Assembly (NCBI GenBank): GCA_044464765.1
Contig: JBIQKZ010000004.1
Span: 62,001 to 126,000 of the forward strand
Direction of reading: 5' to 3'
From: JBIQKZ01 sp044464765
GTDB taxonomy: Bacteria; Pseudomonadota; Gammaproteobacteria; Burkholderiales; Burkholderiaceae_B
DNA: 64,000 nucleotides
Part shown: in pieces, positions 43,250 to 51,625 of the stretch
How the letters are laid out: each line of letters begins with the position of its first letter
Position numbering within the stretch: position 1 is the first letter of the stretch
Notes under the pieces: model-generated
What the model was told of the DNA's origin: nothing
What the model saw: the letters and a program-made list of their open reading frames with translations, nothing else
The model's database searches: none
Program-made: the position numbers and the translations under genes

Positions 43250-44055
43250 GACCGCTTCACCTTGTCGGCCTTGCGTTCCAGAAAATTACGCAAACGCGCT
43301 TTGGCGTCTTCGTCCCCCTGAGCCACACCCACCATCAGCATTTCGGTAAATAGCCCAGCCTGTGGATCCTGCTCGACAATTCGGGGAATCGACTGGATGA
43401 TCGCAAAGTTCGCCAGAGGCGCGTTGCGGGCGATTTTCTTGGCCAAGGCCACGCCTTTTTCAAGACCCTGACCGGACTCAACCAGATACTGCGTAAGGCG
43501 CAACAAGGTATGTGCCTCTTCTGCCTCGTAGACCCGGCCCGACAACATCATGTCTATAACCGTTGCGGCGCCAATCAGCCGGGGCAAGCGAACCGACCCG
43601 CCCGACCCCAGGAAAATCCCGCGCGTGCCTTCCGGCAAGGCGTAGTACGCGGTTTTGTCGGCAATGCGGATGTGCGCCGAGGCCGCAAGCTCCAGCCCCC
43701 CGCCAATCACCGCGCCATGCAAAACGGCAATCACCGGCACCTTGCAGAACTGCACCGTGTCGTTCAATCGCTGCCCAATCATCGACGTTTCAAAGCTTTC
43801 CGCAGTGGTGGTTTCCTTAAGCTCGTTCAAATCCAGTCCAGCGCAAAAATTTTCGCCTGCACCATGGATCACAACGCCCTTCACGTAAGAAGGAATCGTG
43901 GCAAAGAACGCTTGCATGCCCATCACCAGTTCATCATTCAGCGCATTGTGCTTGGCCGCGCGATTCATGGTCAGAACAGCAATGTCTTCATCCATCGCCA
44001 CCGTCAGGCAAGCCGGCAAGGGAACAGGCCAGCCCATCGTATTAGTTTGTGTCAC
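43246..44055 (-). CDS. Enoyl-CoA hydratase/isomerase (crotonase) family protein, probable GTG start
   Basis: A 269-residue crotonase-fold protein. The oxyanion segments are NRAAKHNALNDELV and HGAVIGGGLELAASAHIRIA; the active-site loop reads ALPEGTRGIFLGSGGSVRLPRLIG, keeping the first catalytic glutamate position (PEG). The second catalytic position, Glu in hydratases (AMEMVLTG), is Asp here (VIDMMLSG), so isomerase, hydrolase or ring-opening activity is as likely as hydration. I start at the GTG at 44055, which has GGAGA at good spacing; ATG at 44070 or 44037 is possible. The start lies inside the end of the upstream dehydrogenase gene. Confidence 0.85.
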   Translation of the reverse strand: MTQTNTMGWPVPLPACLTVAMDEDIAVLTMNRAAKHNALNDELVMGMQAFFATIPSYVKGVVIHGAGENFCAGLDLNELKETTTAESFETSMIGQRLNDTVQFCKVPVIAVLHGAVIGGGLELAASAHIRIADKTAYYALPEGTRGIFLGSGGSVRLPRLIGAATVIDMMLSGRVYEAEEAHTLLRLTQYLVESGQGLEKGVALAKKIARNAPLANFAIIQSIPRIVEQDPQAGLFTEMLMVGVAQGDEDAKARLRNFLERKADKVKRS

Positions 44056-45178
44056 CGCGTGTCTCCGCATGGTTTATGTCGTTCCTGGGCTGGGGGCCCT
44101 TGTCAGGCGATTGCGTCCCAACCGCCCCCGGCGCGGCCGTCTCCATTTCCCGCTGTAATGCCAACAAGGCCACCAGTGCCTCATCACGCCAGTGAACCCA
44201 CTGCTCCACCGGCTGCTCTCGAGACACCTGTGCCGCCGCCGCAATCAATTGCGCCGTAACGTCGGCATCCAGCGTGGGCTGAGCCTTTGGCGTCCACCAT
44301 TCTTGCATGGCATCGCCGGCGTGCGCCAGAATGCCCTGCATGCCGCCGGAGCCGCCGGCCAGATGCAAGGTCAGCAAGCTGCCCATCAGTGTCCAGCGCG
44401 GCCCCAGACCATAACGCACGGCGGCATCGATGTCCTGGGCGCTGGCAATGCCTTCGGTCAGGCAGGCCACCGCTTCACGCACCAAGGCAAATTGCAGCCG
44501 ATTCGTCATGTGGCCGCTGGCCTCGACGTGAAGCCGTATGGGCTGCTTGCCCATGCGCCGGGCAAACGCCATGGCCCAGTCAATCACCGACGGCGCCGTG
44601 AGCTTGCCGCCAATCACTTCGACCAGGGGGATCAAATGCGTGGGGTTGAAAGGATGCAGCACCACCAGGCGCTCGGGGTGAACGCAGGCCTGCTGCATGT
44701 TCGAAGGCGGAATCCCGCCGGTACTGGAAAGTATTATTTTTTCGGGCGATGCGGCGGCGTCCAGCTCGGCCAGCATCCGTGCTTTCAACTCGGGCTTTTC
44801 GGGAATATTTTCCTGGACGACATCGGCCAAGGCGGCCGCCTGGCTAGCGGTATCGACAAAGCTCAACCTGTCAATGGCAGGCTTCCCCTGGGTCGCCTGC
44901 CCCAACGCCACCAAAGCGGGCCAAGCATCGACAATAAACCGCTCAGCGTTTTCACGCGCTCCCGGCGCGGGATCATAAGCCACCACCGTCAGGCCATGCG
45001 CCAGGAACAATGCGGCCCAACTGGCTCCCACCGAACCCGTGCCGATCACAGCGACCGTCTGGACGCTGGCCGGGTCTGGATAAACCACCATCTCGCTGGA
45101 CACCGAATTTGCGGCCGAACCTGCGGCCGCATTTTCGTTCTGGCGCGCACGCTGGTTAAGGCTCTGGCCCGCGGTCAT
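44042..45178 (-). CDS. 3-hydroxyacyl-CoA dehydrogenase family protein (lambda-crystallin / carnitine dehydrogenase type)
   Basis: A 378-residue NAD-dependent dehydrogenase. The Rossmann loop is VAVIGTGSVGASWAALFLAHG near residue 42; VVQENIPEKPELK, SSTGGIPPSNM, and LHPFNPTHLIPLVEVIGG (catalytic His and Glu) follow, and the C-terminal domain has ASGHMTNRLQFALVREAVA. The HPFNPxHLxPLVEV form places it nearer L-carnitine/lambda-crystallin-type dehydrogenases than FadB. About 30 residues precede the Rossmann fold and about 40 polar residues extend the C terminus. Its ATG overlaps the stop of the FAD monooxygenase (45175-45178). Confidence 0.88.
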   Translation of the reverse strand: MTAGQSLNQRARQNENAAAGSAANSVSSEMVVYPDPASVQTVAVIGTGSVGASWAALFLAHGLTVVAYDPAPGARENAERFIVDAWPALVALGQATQGKPAIDRLSFVDTASQAAALADVVQENIPEKPELKARMLAELDAAASPEKIILSSTGGIPPSNMQQACVHPERLVVLHPFNPTHLIPLVEVIGGKLTAPSVIDWAMAFARRMGKQPIRLHVEASGHMTNRLQFALVREAVACLTEGIASAQDIDAAVRYGLGPRWTLMGSLLTLHLAGGSGGMQGILAHAGDAMQEWWTPKAQPTLDADVTAQLIAAAAQVSREQPVEQWVHWRDEALVALLALQREMETAAPGAVGTQSPDKGPQPRNDINHAETRGDTN

Positions 45179-46344
45179 GACGGCCGTCCGTGCAAGGCTT
45201 CATACTGTGCCGCCAATTGCGGATCGCGCCTGCGCACGTCGTCGTGGCTGACCCGCCCGCTGCGCGTTAGATAATCGTAGGCAAAAGACACAGGGTCAAG
45301 CCCCAGCTTGGGCCCAAGGTCTTCATACCATTCTGTGCTCTTGATCGCCGCCTGCTGCAACGCATCGGCCCCAGGCTTGCGACGTTCAACGAAGTCTTGA
45401 AAAATAGCCGGCACGTCGCCCGCGTGCTCTTTGCAGGCCTGGAACAAGGCAATTGAGTCCTGCATGGCCATGCGGGTGCCCGACCCCACCGACGGGTGGC
45501 CGGTACGCAGGGCGTCTCCCAACAACACAATGTTCCGGTAATGCCAATTTTTGTTCTTGACGATGGTGTAGCGAAACCAGCGTGAACTGTTGGACAGCAA
45601 CGTGTGGCCTTGAAGATCCGCCTCGAACACCTTCTCGCAATAAGCCAGGCTTTCGTCTTCCGTCATCGTGCCCAGGCCCGCGCGCGTGAAAGTCGCCGGA
45701 TCGCACTCCACCAGAAACGTGCTTAGCTCGGGACTGTAGCGGTATGTATGAGCAATGATCAGGCCATCTTCATTCTGGCGGAAGATCAGCGACAAGGCAT
45801 CGAATAGCCGCGTCGTGCCATACCAAGCCAGCAAATTGGGCCGCTCGTCCAGCTCGGGCCCGAAGTGCTCTGCATACCGGGTACGGATCGCGCTATTGGC
45901 GCCGTCCGCAGCCACAATCAGATCCGCCTCGCCCAGGCTGTCGACGTCATCCATGCGCTGCTCGAACAAAATGTCGACACCCACCGAACGACAATGCGCA
46001 TGCAAGGCTTTCAGCAAATCAATACGGCTCATGCGATGGAAGGTATTGTGCGCCAGGGGCACACGGTGGTTCTGGTGCACCACCGCCATTTCGTCGAATA
46101 CTTCCTGATTCCGGGTCATCGAATCGTACAGCTCCGGTGCGATGTCCTTGACAAAAGCCAAGGCCACGTCCGAGAACACCACGCCCCAGCCATACGTTGC
46201 GTCTTCGGGATCACGCTCGTACACGCGGACATCATGCGACGCATCGTCGCGTTTCATTAGATAGGCATAGAACAAGCCCGCCGGGCCACCACCAATGATT
46301 CGGATTTTCAAGCCGTGCTCCGTAAGGTAATGATTGGATTCCAT
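45175..46344 (-). CDS. FAD-dependent monooxygenase, aryl-CoA hydroxylase-like, standalone domain
   Basis: A 389-residue group A flavoprotein monooxygenase, first gene of the operon. Motifs: IRIIGGGPAGLFYAYLMKRDD (FAD GxGxxG), VRVYERDPEDATYGWGVVFSD, VAADGANSAIRTRY (DG motif) and IVLLGDALRTGHPSVGSGTRMAMQDSIAL (GD motif). The phrase YGWGVVFSD and the general layout resemble the N-terminal flavin domain of salicylyl-CoA 5-hydroxylase and 2-aminobenzoyl-CoA monooxygenase/reductase, which carry a second old-yellow-enzyme-like half. That half is missing here, and the gene ends normally. Start 46344 is chosen because a promoter overlaps the upstream ATG at 46392. Confidence 0.85.
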   Translation of the reverse strand: MESNHYLTEHGLKIRIIGGGPAGLFYAYLMKRDDASHDVRVYERDPEDATYGWGVVFSDVALAFVKDIAPELYDSMTRNQEVFDEMAVVHQNHRVPLAHNTFHRMSRIDLLKALHAHCRSVGVDILFEQRMDDVDSLGEADLIVAADGANSAIRTRYAEHFGPELDERPNLLAWYGTTRLFDALSLIFRQNEDGLIIAHTYRYSPELSTFLVECDPATFTRAGLGTMTEDESLAYCEKVFEADLQGHTLLSNSSRWFRYTIVKNKNWHYRNIVLLGDALRTGHPSVGSGTRMAMQDSIALFQACKEHAGDVPAIFQDFVERRKPGADALQQAAIKSTEWYEDLGPKLGLDPVSFAYDYLTRSGRVSHDDVRRRDPQLAAQYEALHGRPS

Positions 46345-46375
46345 TTCTTTGCATTGTGAGGTAGATATGGCTATT

Positions 46376-46405
46376 TTCATAATGCTATTCATCTATAATT
46401 GTCAA
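46376..46405 (-). promoter_or_regulatory. Sigma-70 promoter of the CoA pathway operon
   Basis: On the minus strand TTGACA (46405-46400) and TATGAA (46381-46376) are 18 bases apart. Transcription would start near 46370, which excludes the ATG at 46392 and supports 46344. A near-palindromic CCATTAATTGG at about 46406-46416 next to the -35 is a candidate site for the divergent LysR regulator. Confidence 0.65.
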
Positions 46406-46440
46406 CCATTAATTGGATAACGCCGCACGGCCCGATCCCT

Positions 46441-47364
46441 ATGGACTCACGACTCCTTGAATGCTTTCTGCGCGTTTCCGAACTGGGCAGCATTAACAAG
46501 GCCGCGGCCGACCTGCACATGTCCCAACCGGCTCTATCGCGGCATATCGCGCTGCTGGAACACGACATCAATACTCAGTTGTTCACCCGGTCCCAAGGCG
46601 GCGTGCGCCTGACCGAGGCCGGTAAGCTTCTGGCTGATCGTGCCCGACCCTTGCTGCGCCAGTTCGCCATCATCAAGGAACAGGTCGGCCAGCGTGCAGC
46701 AGGTCAATTGTCGATCGGCATTCCCTCCTCGTGGCATGGTGTGTTCACGGCCGACTACGCCGCCACTCTGCTCGATGAAAGCCCCGAGGTCGCCTTGCGT
46801 ATTTACGAAGGTGTCAGCCACACACTGCGCGAACACCTGCTATCGGGTCTGCTGGATCTGTGCATTGCCCCTTTAGGCAAAATGCCGGGTGGCGGCTACA
46901 CGCAAACGCCGCTGGCGCGTGAGCCGCTTGTCGTCGTCGGTGACGCGAACTGCGGCCTGCATCCGGGGAAGCCGGTATCGGTGAGTTTTTTACACGCAAA
47001 GAAACTGATATTGCCTGGCCGCCCCAATGTGCTTAGCAAACAAGTGGAAAACGCGCTTGCCGATAAGAAGCTTCAGTTTCGGTTGGCCGTCGAAAGCGAC
47101 ACCCTGCCGCTCTGCCTGGAGCTTGCGGCACGCGGAGCCGGACTTACTGTCGTGCCCGCCTGCGCCTTGCACCATCGGGGCCAAAACCTCGGCATGAGCT
47201 GGGCGCCTTTGCGCGCGATGCATCTGGATTGGGCCCTGCTGGAAAACGACGCCCGCTCACACTCAAGCGCAGTCCGTGAGGGACGCCGGTTTCTCGTGCA
47301 GACATTGGATCAAGCCATCCAATCCAACACCTGGTTCGGCGCCAGCCGTTTGCCCGGCAACTGA
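46441..47364 (+). CDS. LysR-family regulator of the CoA pathway operon
   Basis: A 307-residue LTTR. The DNA-binding head is LLECFLRVSELGSINKAAADLHMSQPALSRHIALLEHDI, near perfect to the family, followed by TQLFTRSQGGVRLTEAG and an effector domain with LSIGIPSSWHGVF. It is divergent from the monooxygenase gene with 96 bases between the chosen start codons, the classical LTTR layout, so it probably controls the operon in response to the acid substrate or its CoA ester. The ATG at 46441 fits the family; the longer frame from 46399 overlaps the operator. Confidence 0.9.
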   Translation: MDSRLLECFLRVSELGSINKAAADLHMSQPALSRHIALLEHDINTQLFTRSQGGVRLTEAGKLLADRARPLLRQFAIIKEQVGQRAAGQLSIGIPSSWHGVFTADYAATLLDESPEVALRIYEGVSHTLREHLLSGLLDLCIAPLGKMPGGGYTQTPLAREPLVVVGDANCGLHPGKPVSVSFLHAKKLILPGRPNVLSKQVENALADKKLQFRLAVESDTLPLCLELAARGAGLTVVPACALHHRGQNLGMSWAPLRAMHLDWALLENDARSHSSAVREGRRFLVQTLDQAIQSNTWFGASRLPGN

Positions 47365-47469
47365 ATAAAAGAAGAAACAAGGGTCTACGCCTGACACCAT
47401 GACAGCCCAACTTGTGTCCGGCCCGGCCACGCCTTATTATGGAAGCATCAATACACAGGAGCACCATGC

Positions 47470-47772
47470 ATGGCGTTGTCGCATTCCAAGATGCAGTGGG
47501 CGTTGGCCGCCGGCTTGGCCATTACCACCGCTTATTCCACCGCCGCCATCGCCCAGGAAGCCCAGGCCTCGGGCGAGGTTCGGCGGGTCGACGCGGCTGC
47601 GGGCAAGATCACCATCAAGCATGGCGCGATTCCCGAACTGCAGCTGCCGGCCATGGCGCTGGTCTATCACGCCGACTCAGAACTGCTTACAAACATCGCG
47701 CCGGGCGACAAGATCACCTTCACCGCCAGGCGTGAAGGCAACAAATACATCGTGACGGAAATTAAAAAGTAA
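47470..47772 (+). CDS. CusF-like periplasmic protein lacking two copper ligands
   Basis: A 100-residue exported protein with signal peptide ending TTAYSTAAIAQ (cleavage near residue 29). The rest is the CusF/CopG-type OB fold: ASGEVRRVDAAAGKITIKHGAIPELQLPAMALVYHA..., ending GDKITFTARREGNKYIVTEIKK. In CusF copper is held by His36, Met47 and Met49 with Trp44 stacked on it. Here the histidine and first methionine positions are kept (KHGAI, PAM), but the Trp is Leu (LQLP) and the second Met is Leu (MAL). AGGAG lies about ten bases upstream. No copper efflux genes are adjacent. Confidence 0.85.
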   Translation: MALSHSKMQWALAAGLAITTAYSTAAIAQEAQASGEVRRVDAAAGKITIKHGAIPELQLPAMALVYHADSELLTNIAPGDKITFTARREGNKYIVTEIKK

Positions 47773-47857
47773 TTCCATTCGGTCGGGCGCGCAGGAAGCG
47801 CTTCGGCAACCTGCCACGTGAAGCAGAAACCTTCCAGCACGCCGACCATACGACAAC

Positions 47858-47876
47858 GGGCGCCCTCATGGCGCCC
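47858..47876. terminator. GC hairpin between convergent cusF-like and lipA genes
   Basis: GGGCGCC (47858-47864) pairs with GGCGCCC (47870-47876) across a five-base loop. It lies between two convergent genes and could be a shared terminator, but no T-run follows on either strand. Confidence 0.4.
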
Positions 47877-47901
47877 GCGCAAGATACTTCAACACAAAAG
47901 A

Positions 47902-48903
47902 CTATACGGTTTGCACACCTGCGGCATGCGCCTGTTCGTCGGCATGATAGGAAGACCGCACCATGGCGCCGACCGCCGCATGGGTAAAGCCCATGTCGTA
48001 CGCGGCCTCTTCGAACATCTTGAAGGTGTCGGGGTGCACATAGCGCAGAACCGGCAAATGGTGCTCGGAAGGCTGCAAATATTGGCCGATGGTCAGCATG
48101 TCCACATTATGCGCACGCAGGTCGCGCATCACGTCCAGGATTTCCTCGTCGGTTTCGCCCAGCCCAAGCATCAGGCCCGACTTGGTGGGAACGTTGGGAT
48201 GCAGCACCTTGAATTCAGACAACAGCTTCAATGAATGGTTGTAGTCGGAACCGGGGCGCGCCTGCTTGTACAAACGAGGCACGGTTTCCAGATTGTGGTT
48301 CATGACATCGGGGGGCCCGGCATTCAAAATGCCCAGCGCCCGGTCGAGGCGGCCACGGAAATCAGGCACCAGAACCTCGATGCGCGTAGAAGGCGATAAT
48401 TCACGCACCTTCTGGATGCATTCGACAAAATGGCCCGCCCCGCCGTCGCGCAAGTCGTCGCGATCGACCGAGGTGATCACCACATACGACAATTTCAGCG
48501 CGGCAATGGTGCGCGCCAGGTTCATGGGCTCGTCGACATCCAGGGGATCGGGGCGGCCATGGCCCACGTCACAGAAGGGGCAACGACGCGTGCACTTGTC
48601 GCCCATGATCATGAAGGTGGCGGTGCCCTTGCCAAAGCATTCGCCGATATTCGGACACGATGCCTCTTCGCAGACGGTGTACAGATTATGTTCCCGCAAG
48701 ATTCGCTTGATGTCGTAGAAGCGCGAACCCGGTGTGGCGGCTTTAACGCGAATCCATTCAGGCTTTTTTAAACGCTCCGCCGGCACGACCTTGATGGGGA
48801 TACGAGACGTTTTCTCTTCGGCCTTTTGCTTCTTGGTGGGATCGTACACAGCGGCGGCAGGCGTCGCTTCGCGAACCGTGGGCCGATTGGTGGGAGTAGT
48901 CAT
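47902..48903 (-). CDS. lipA: Lipoyl synthase
   Basis: A 333-residue radical-SAM enzyme that inserts two sulfurs into the octanoyl chain on lipoyl domains. The auxiliary cluster cysteines are CEEASCPNIGEC near residue 78, and the radical-SAM cysteines are CTRRCPFCDVGHG. MNLARTIAALKLSYVVITSVDRDDL, HFVECIQKVRE, MNHNLETVPRLYKQARPGSDY and the terminal segment with RSSYHADEQ are family typical. Usually it follows lipB directly in betaproteobacteria; here lipB is about 10 kb away on the other strand. Confidence 0.97.
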   Translation of the reverse strand: MTTPTNRPTVREATPAAAVYDPTKKQKAEEKTSRIPIKVVPAERLKKPEWIRVKAATPGSRFYDIKRILREHNLYTVCEEASCPNIGECFGKGTATFMIMGDKCTRRCPFCDVGHGRPDPLDVDEPMNLARTIAALKLSYVVITSVDRDDLRDGGAGHFVECIQKVRELSPSTRIEVLVPDFRGRLDRALGILNAGPPDVMNHNLETVPRLYKQARPGSDYNHSLKLLSEFKVLHPNVPTKSGLMLGLGETDEEILDVMRDLRAHNVDMLTIGQYLQPSEHHLPVLRYVHPDTFKMFEEAAYDMGFTHAAVGAMVRSSYHADEQAHAAGVQTV

Positions 48904-49103
48904 ACAAGTTCCTGCATTTTTCGTCACGCAAGACCAGTGCGTTGGGCGGTGGTCAAATAGGTATAAACCCCATTTTAACGCGATTTGCCAGACTCCGACC
49001 CTGGACCCATAATAGTTGGATTGCGTAGCTATGCACGGTTACCCATTCAACCGTGATCATCCGGCACGGGGCACCACACGAACGGGAAAGAGGACGACGG
49101 GCC

Positions 49104-50606
49104 ATGGAACAGCTTTCCAACGCGACGCTGCACAAGCTACCCAGCCATATACCAGGGCCAGGCTACGACCGCAGCGCGGTACCCACGCGCATCGTGCATC
49201 TGGGCGCCGGCTCGTTTCATCGCAGCCACCAGGCGGCGTACACCGACACCCTGATGAACCTTGGCGATGCGCAATGGGGCATCGCCGCCGTCAGCCTGCG
49301 CAATGCGGCCATCGTCAGGGCGCTGCAACCCCAAGACGGCCTGTACACCCTGGCCACCACCGATAACGAAACCACCGGGCTGCGTGTCGTGGGCAGCCTG
49401 AACCAGGTTCTTTGCCTGGCCGATGCGCGCGCCCAAGTACTGGCCCTGCTCTCGGCGCCGCAAACAGCCATTGTTTCTCTTACCATCACCGAAAAAGGCT
49501 ATTGCTACAACGCCGAACAAAACGCCCTTAACCTGGCGCATCCCGATGTGCAGCTTGACATCAACTCGCCCCAGAACGCCCGCTCGACCATCGGTCTTCT
49601 GGCCTGGGCCATCTACCAGCGCAAGCTTCACAAGCTCAAACCCTTCACCTTATTAAGCTGCGATCACATCCCAGCCAACGGCAAGGTTCTGCAAAGCGTG
49701 CTCGAACACTATATCCAGCACGTACAAGACGACCTTCAAGACCCGGATCTGCTGCAGTACTTCCTGGATCAGTACGCCTGCCCCTGCACGCTGGTCGACC
49801 GTATCGCGCCCACCCGGCCTCCCGGTGGGCCGCCCCCGATCGACGCCATGCTGGGCCTGTACGACGCCTCGCCCATCATTACCGAACCCTATTCGCAGTG
49901 GATCATCCAGGACTGGTTCAGCGCCGACCGACCGCGCTGGGACGAGGCCGGCGCCGTTTTCAGCGCACACGTCGCACCGTACGAACAGGCGCGCGACCGC
50001 CTGCTGGACGCCACCTATCTGGCTTTGGCCTATCTTGGTTTGCAGGCGGGGTTCAAGACCGCCGCCGCAGCCCTGCAGACGCCAGAGCTGTCGGCCTTTG
50101 CCGACGCACTGATGGACGACGCCATCGCCACGCTGGACAAACATACGGGCGTCGATGCGCGCCGCTATAAGCACGACATACTGCAACGCCTGGCCAATCC
50201 GGCGCTGGGCCTGACAACCAGTCAACTGGGCATGGACGGGTCGCAGGCACTGCCCGCCGCCATTCTCGAGCCGTGCCGCCTGCGTCTGGCGCGCGGCCTG
50301 CCCATCGAACGCCACGCGCTGGTGCTTGCCGCCTGGCTGCGCTGCCTTACCGGCCGGAACGAAAGGGGCGAAGCCATCGACATCAGCGATCCGCTGGCCG
50401 ACACTCTAAGAGCCGCCATCGATCAGGCTGGCGGCCGATCCGCCAGCGCTCACGACCTGGTCGATGCCGTCCTGCCCATCGATAAAGTCTTCGGCCACAC
50501 GCTGCCCCGCGACATCGAGTTCGACCGCGCCTTCACCGCCGCCTTGCAGAGCCTGGAATCCAGCCGCGTGCTGGGCAGCCTGACGGCCGGCCAGCCGTCC
50601 ACCTGA
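49104..50606 (+). CDS. Mannitol dehydrogenase family protein with substituted catalytic residues
   Basis: A 500-residue polyol/uronate long-chain dehydrogenase (UxuB, MtlK relatives). The N-terminal Rossmann segment is VHLGAGSFHRSHQAAYTDTL near residue 30; TITEKGYCYN, LSCDHIPANGKVLQSVL, CTLVDRIAPT and WIIQDWFSADRP are family typical. In the catalytic helix the usual K-L-R-L-L-N-x-x-H is R-D-R-L-L-D-A-T-Y (in YEQARDRLLDATYLALAYLG), so Lys, Asn and His known from Pseudomonas mannitol 2-dehydrogenase are all replaced. It may be inactive, or act on another substrate. AGGA lies 9 bases before the ATG. No sugar transporter is adjacent. Confidence 0.88.
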   Translation: MEQLSNATLHKLPSHIPGPGYDRSAVPTRIVHLGAGSFHRSHQAAYTDTLMNLGDAQWGIAAVSLRNAAIVRALQPQDGLYTLATTDNETTGLRVVGSLNQVLCLADARAQVLALLSAPQTAIVSLTITEKGYCYNAEQNALNLAHPDVQLDINSPQNARSTIGLLAWAIYQRKLHKLKPFTLLSCDHIPANGKVLQSVLEHYIQHVQDDLQDPDLLQYFLDQYACPCTLVDRIAPTRPPGGPPPIDAMLGLYDASPIITEPYSQWIIQDWFSADRPRWDEAGAVFSAHVAPYEQARDRLLDATYLALAYLGLQAGFKTAAAALQTPELSAFADALMDDAIATLDKHTGVDARRYKHDILQRLANPALGLTTSQLGMDGSQALPAAILEPCRLRLARGLPIERHALVLAAWLRCLTGRNERGEAIDISDPLADTLRAAIDQAGGRSASAHDLVDAVLPIDKVFGHTLPRDIEFDRAFTAALQSLESSRVLGSLTAGQPST

Positions 50607-50644
50607 TCAGCGTCGCTGACAGCATAATTATCTATAATCCGTCG

Positions 50645-51625
50645 ATGACACAGAAAATCCTGATCGTTCGCACGTCTTCCCTGGGCGACCTGGTTCACAT
50701 GCTTCCGGCAATTTCCGACATCGCCGCCCATGTGCCCGGCGCGCAAATCGACTGGGTGGTCGAGGAAAATTTCGCCGAAATCCCCTTGTGGCACCCGGCG
50801 ATCAACGAAGTCATTCCTGTGGCCCATCGGCGCTGGCGCAAAAACTGGTGGTCGCGGCAAAGCCGGGCCGAACGGGCTGCCTTACGGCAAGAACTGCGCG
50901 GGCGCCGCTACGACATCGTGCTGGACATGCAGGCACTTATGAAGTCGGTCTGGATTGTGCGCCAGACCCATGGTGTTCGCCACGGCCTGGACCGCAAATC
51001 GGCGCGCGAACCCCTGGCCTCGCTGTTCTACGATGTGAAGCACACCGTGAAGTTCTGGCAGCCGGCGGTTATCCGCCAGCGCGAGCTGGCCGCCGCAACA
51101 TTTGGCTATACCTATTCGGGCGAACCTAACTTTGGCCTGGATGCCATTACCCACGACCAACCCATCGAACCGTACGCCGTCATCATGCCCTCGGCCAGCC
51201 GCGACGACAAGCTTTGGCCCGCACAAGACTGGCATGCGGTGTTTGAGCGCTTGCGCGAAAAAGGCCTGGCGCTCAAGCTTCTGGCCGGCAACCCGGCCGA
51301 AACCGAACGGGCGCGGCAGTTGATCGACGGCATCCCGCAAGCACAGGTCCTGCCCCGCATGAACCTGACGGACATCGCGCACGTGCTGGCCCGCGCCCGC
51401 ATCATGGTGGGCCTGGACAGCGGCCTTACCCACCTTTGCGCCGGCCTGGGCCGCCCAACCATCGGCATCTATAAAGCCTCTACCCCTGTGCGCACCCCTT
51501 TACAAGGCCCAGCCTATACCGCCAGCCTTGGCGAACGCGGCAATGCCCCGTCGGCGCAAACCGTGTTAAGCGCGGTTGATCAGGCGCTTAGCTATTCCCA
51601 GGCCCAACCTGTAGGCGCAACCTAA
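50645..51625 (+). CDS. waaC: Lipopolysaccharide heptosyltransferase I
   Basis: A 326-residue GT9 glycosyltransferase adding the first L-glycero-D-manno-heptose to Kdo in the LPS inner core. Motifs: KILIVRTSSLGDLVHMLPAISDI at the N terminus, IDWVVEENFAEIPLWHPAINEVIPV, DMQALMKSVWIVRQTHGVRHGLD, LWPAQDWHAVFERL, and VGLDSGLTHLCAGLGRPTIGIY (ADP-heptose site). It precedes waaA, the usual inner-core pairing. CCTAAGC-ATC-GCTTAGG at 51621-51637 forms a hairpin over its stop codon without a T-run. Confidence 0.96.
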   Translation: MTQKILIVRTSSLGDLVHMLPAISDIAAHVPGAQIDWVVEENFAEIPLWHPAINEVIPVAHRRWRKNWWSRQSRAERAALRQELRGRRYDIVLDMQALMKSVWIVRQTHGVRHGLDRKSAREPLASLFYDVKHTVKFWQPAVIRQRELAAATFGYTYSGEPNFGLDAITHDQPIEPYAVIMPSASRDDKLWPAQDWHAVFERLREKGLALKLLAGNPAETERARQLIDGIPQAQVLPRMNLTDIAHVLARARIMVGLDSGLTHLCAGLGRPTIGIYKASTPVRTPLQGPAYTASLGERGNAPSAQTVLSAVDQALSYSQAQPVGAT

